32,286 nucleotides of DNA. It comes from Culturomica sp. GTDB lineage: Bacteria > Bacteroidota > Bacteroidia > Bacteroidales > Marinifilaceae. Shown piece after piece: positions 31,330 through 32,286 of this stretch. Both the position numbers and the translations under genes were made by a program. Below the pieces are notes generated by a model. It worked only from the letters and a program-made list of their open reading frames with translations. It was not told where the DNA came from and did not search any database. Each line of letters opens with the position of its first letter. The stretch's first letter is position 1. The stretch is from NCBI GenBank assembly GCA_031271755.1, contig JAISVB010000060.1, positions 1 to 32,286 of the forward strand. The letters run 5' to 3'.

Positions 31330-32286
31330 ATGGCAAAGATAGCATTTAAATCCGATAATCAAGGTCAATTTCAGTTATTACCCCCGAGTCTTGATGAATT
31401 AATCCCGGCAACTCATCCCGTACGAGTCCTGAACAGTATCATTGACCGGCTCGATGTCAGTAGAGTGCTGGAAAGTTATAAAGGAGGAGGTAACAGCTGT
31501 TTTCATCCGCGGATGATGTTAAAAGTATTGATTTATGCTTATCTGAACAATATTTACTCTTCCCGTAAAATCGCTCTTCATCTTCAGGAACACATTCATT
31601 ACATGTGGTTATCCGGCGGAGCACGTCCTGACTTCCGAACGCTCAATTATTTCCGCGGGAAACGCTTGAAGGATTCTTTTGATGATATCTTTACGCAGGT
31701 GGTAGAACTCCTTCATTCAGAGGGTTTCGTCTCCCTTGAAGTGCAATACATCGACGGCACCAAAATCGAATCGTCCGCTAATAAATATACCTTTGTCTGG
31801 CGTGGGAGTGTAGAAACATATGATAGCTGTCTGCGGGAAAAGACCCTCCGTATTCTCTCTGAGGCAGAACGGGTCCTGGGAATGGAGATCCATGAAACAC
31901 AAGTGGACGAAGAACTTTCGGTGGAAGAGTTCCATGCCCGTACATCCCGTGTACAGGAAAAGATGAACAGTATGGAGGTTCCCAAGAAAATAAAGCAGGC
32001 AGTAGAAAAGACAGAAAAGGAATCCATACCGAAAATGCTTGAGTATGAACGTGCTCTTGATATTATGGATGGACGCAACTCCTATTCTAAACGGATGAGG
32101 ATGCCACGTTCATGCGCATGAAGGAGGATGCTATGAAAAACGGACAGCTAAAGCCCGGTTACAATATACAGATATCCACGGAAAACCAGATTATTACCAA
32201 CTATGCCGTTTATTGGAAATCAATCGCCGATGACCCAACTTCCCGGATACAACTTTACACTGTTTTGCTATCGCAACTTTAGGGGG
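31330..32286 (+). pseudogene. IS1182 family transposase, frameshifted and cut by the window edge
   Basis: The frame from the ATG at 31330 (MAKIAFKSDNQGQFQLLPPS) matches the InsH/DUF772 N-terminal part of IS1182-type DDE transposases: HPRMMLKVLIYAYLNNIYSSRK, PDFRTLNYFR and the first DDE aspartate in YIDGTKIESSANKYTFVW. After GRNSYSK (to 32091) it loses frame and stops at 32119-32121. The expected continuation, [18 protein letters not shown] then [15 protein letters not shown], is found in the -1 frame from 32091, so a single A seems to be missing from an AAAA. That second frame diverges after NYAVYWKS and stops at 32280. The family's usual length is over 500 residues, so the remainder lies outside. 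Presumed inactive unless the shift is a sequencing error. Confidence 0.85.

Larger units (their letters stand above)
31186..32286 (+). mobile_element. IS1182-type insertion element, left part
   Basis: The region from the terminators onward is AT-rich and holds the transposase with its own promoter. The exact left end is not identified; the paired hairpins before the gene might be part of it. The right end is outside the window. No target duplication can be checked. Confidence 0.5.

Noticed and set aside
1-32286. CRISPR arrays, rRNA genes, prophage or conjugative modules
   Set aside because: No regularly spaced repeats, rRNA-like sequence, or phage/conjugation proteins were seen on either strand.

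Overview
The window looks like chromosomal DNA from a Bacteroidales bacterium. It carries a complete Bat (Bacteroides aerotolerance) gene cluster, SusD/fimbria-era lipoproteins typical of Bacteroidota, a CbpA/CbpM pair, and at least ten copies of the Bacteroidota -7 promoter box (TAnnTTTG) placed just ahead of genes. Most genes are GC-rich by eye. The left edge (1-1069) and the right edge (after 31140) are visibly more AT-rich and look accessory. Genus cannot be fixed from the sequence alone.

Left edge (1-1069): a gene running off the left end, a perfect 26-bp inverted repeat 149 bp apart that cuts through that gene's 5' part, and a DUF5672-type protein. Next (1123-5483, minus strand) come thyA, an O-methyltransferase, an M16 zinc protease, trigger factor and tRNA-Leu(UAG). 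Trigger factor is split by an in-frame TGA followed at once by GTG. A small palindrome resembling insertion-sequence ends sits between trigger factor and the protease.

5577-13967 (minus) is the Bat operon in transcription order moxR, DUF58, a BatD-like membrane protein, batA, batB, batC, batD, batE, with short gaps or overlaps. 14158-19702 (minus) has a small membrane protein with its own promoter and a cmk-ispH-pfkA-priA operon. Divergent from cmk is an M3 oligopeptidase (plus strand) ending at a strong terminator.

22049-25588 (minus) holds a Mfa2/FimB-like lipoprotein with an extra C-terminal domain, a DJ-1/PfpI protein, and a cbpA-cbpM-small ORF unit. An OmpA-family porin follows on the plus strand, then a structured noncoding stretch, a small lipoprotein, glmM and gcvH (minus), and pyrE plus an SRPBCC protein (plus). 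The window ends in a frameshifted IS1182-type transposase.

Functionally most of the window is housekeeping: DNA precursor synthesis and replication restart (thyA, cmk, pyrE, priA), glycolysis and isoprenoids (pfkA, ispH), wall precursor (glmM), protein folding (tig, cbpA/cbpM), and envelope stress (Bat). The most unusual signals are the inverted-repeat module at the left edge and the interrupted trigger factor.
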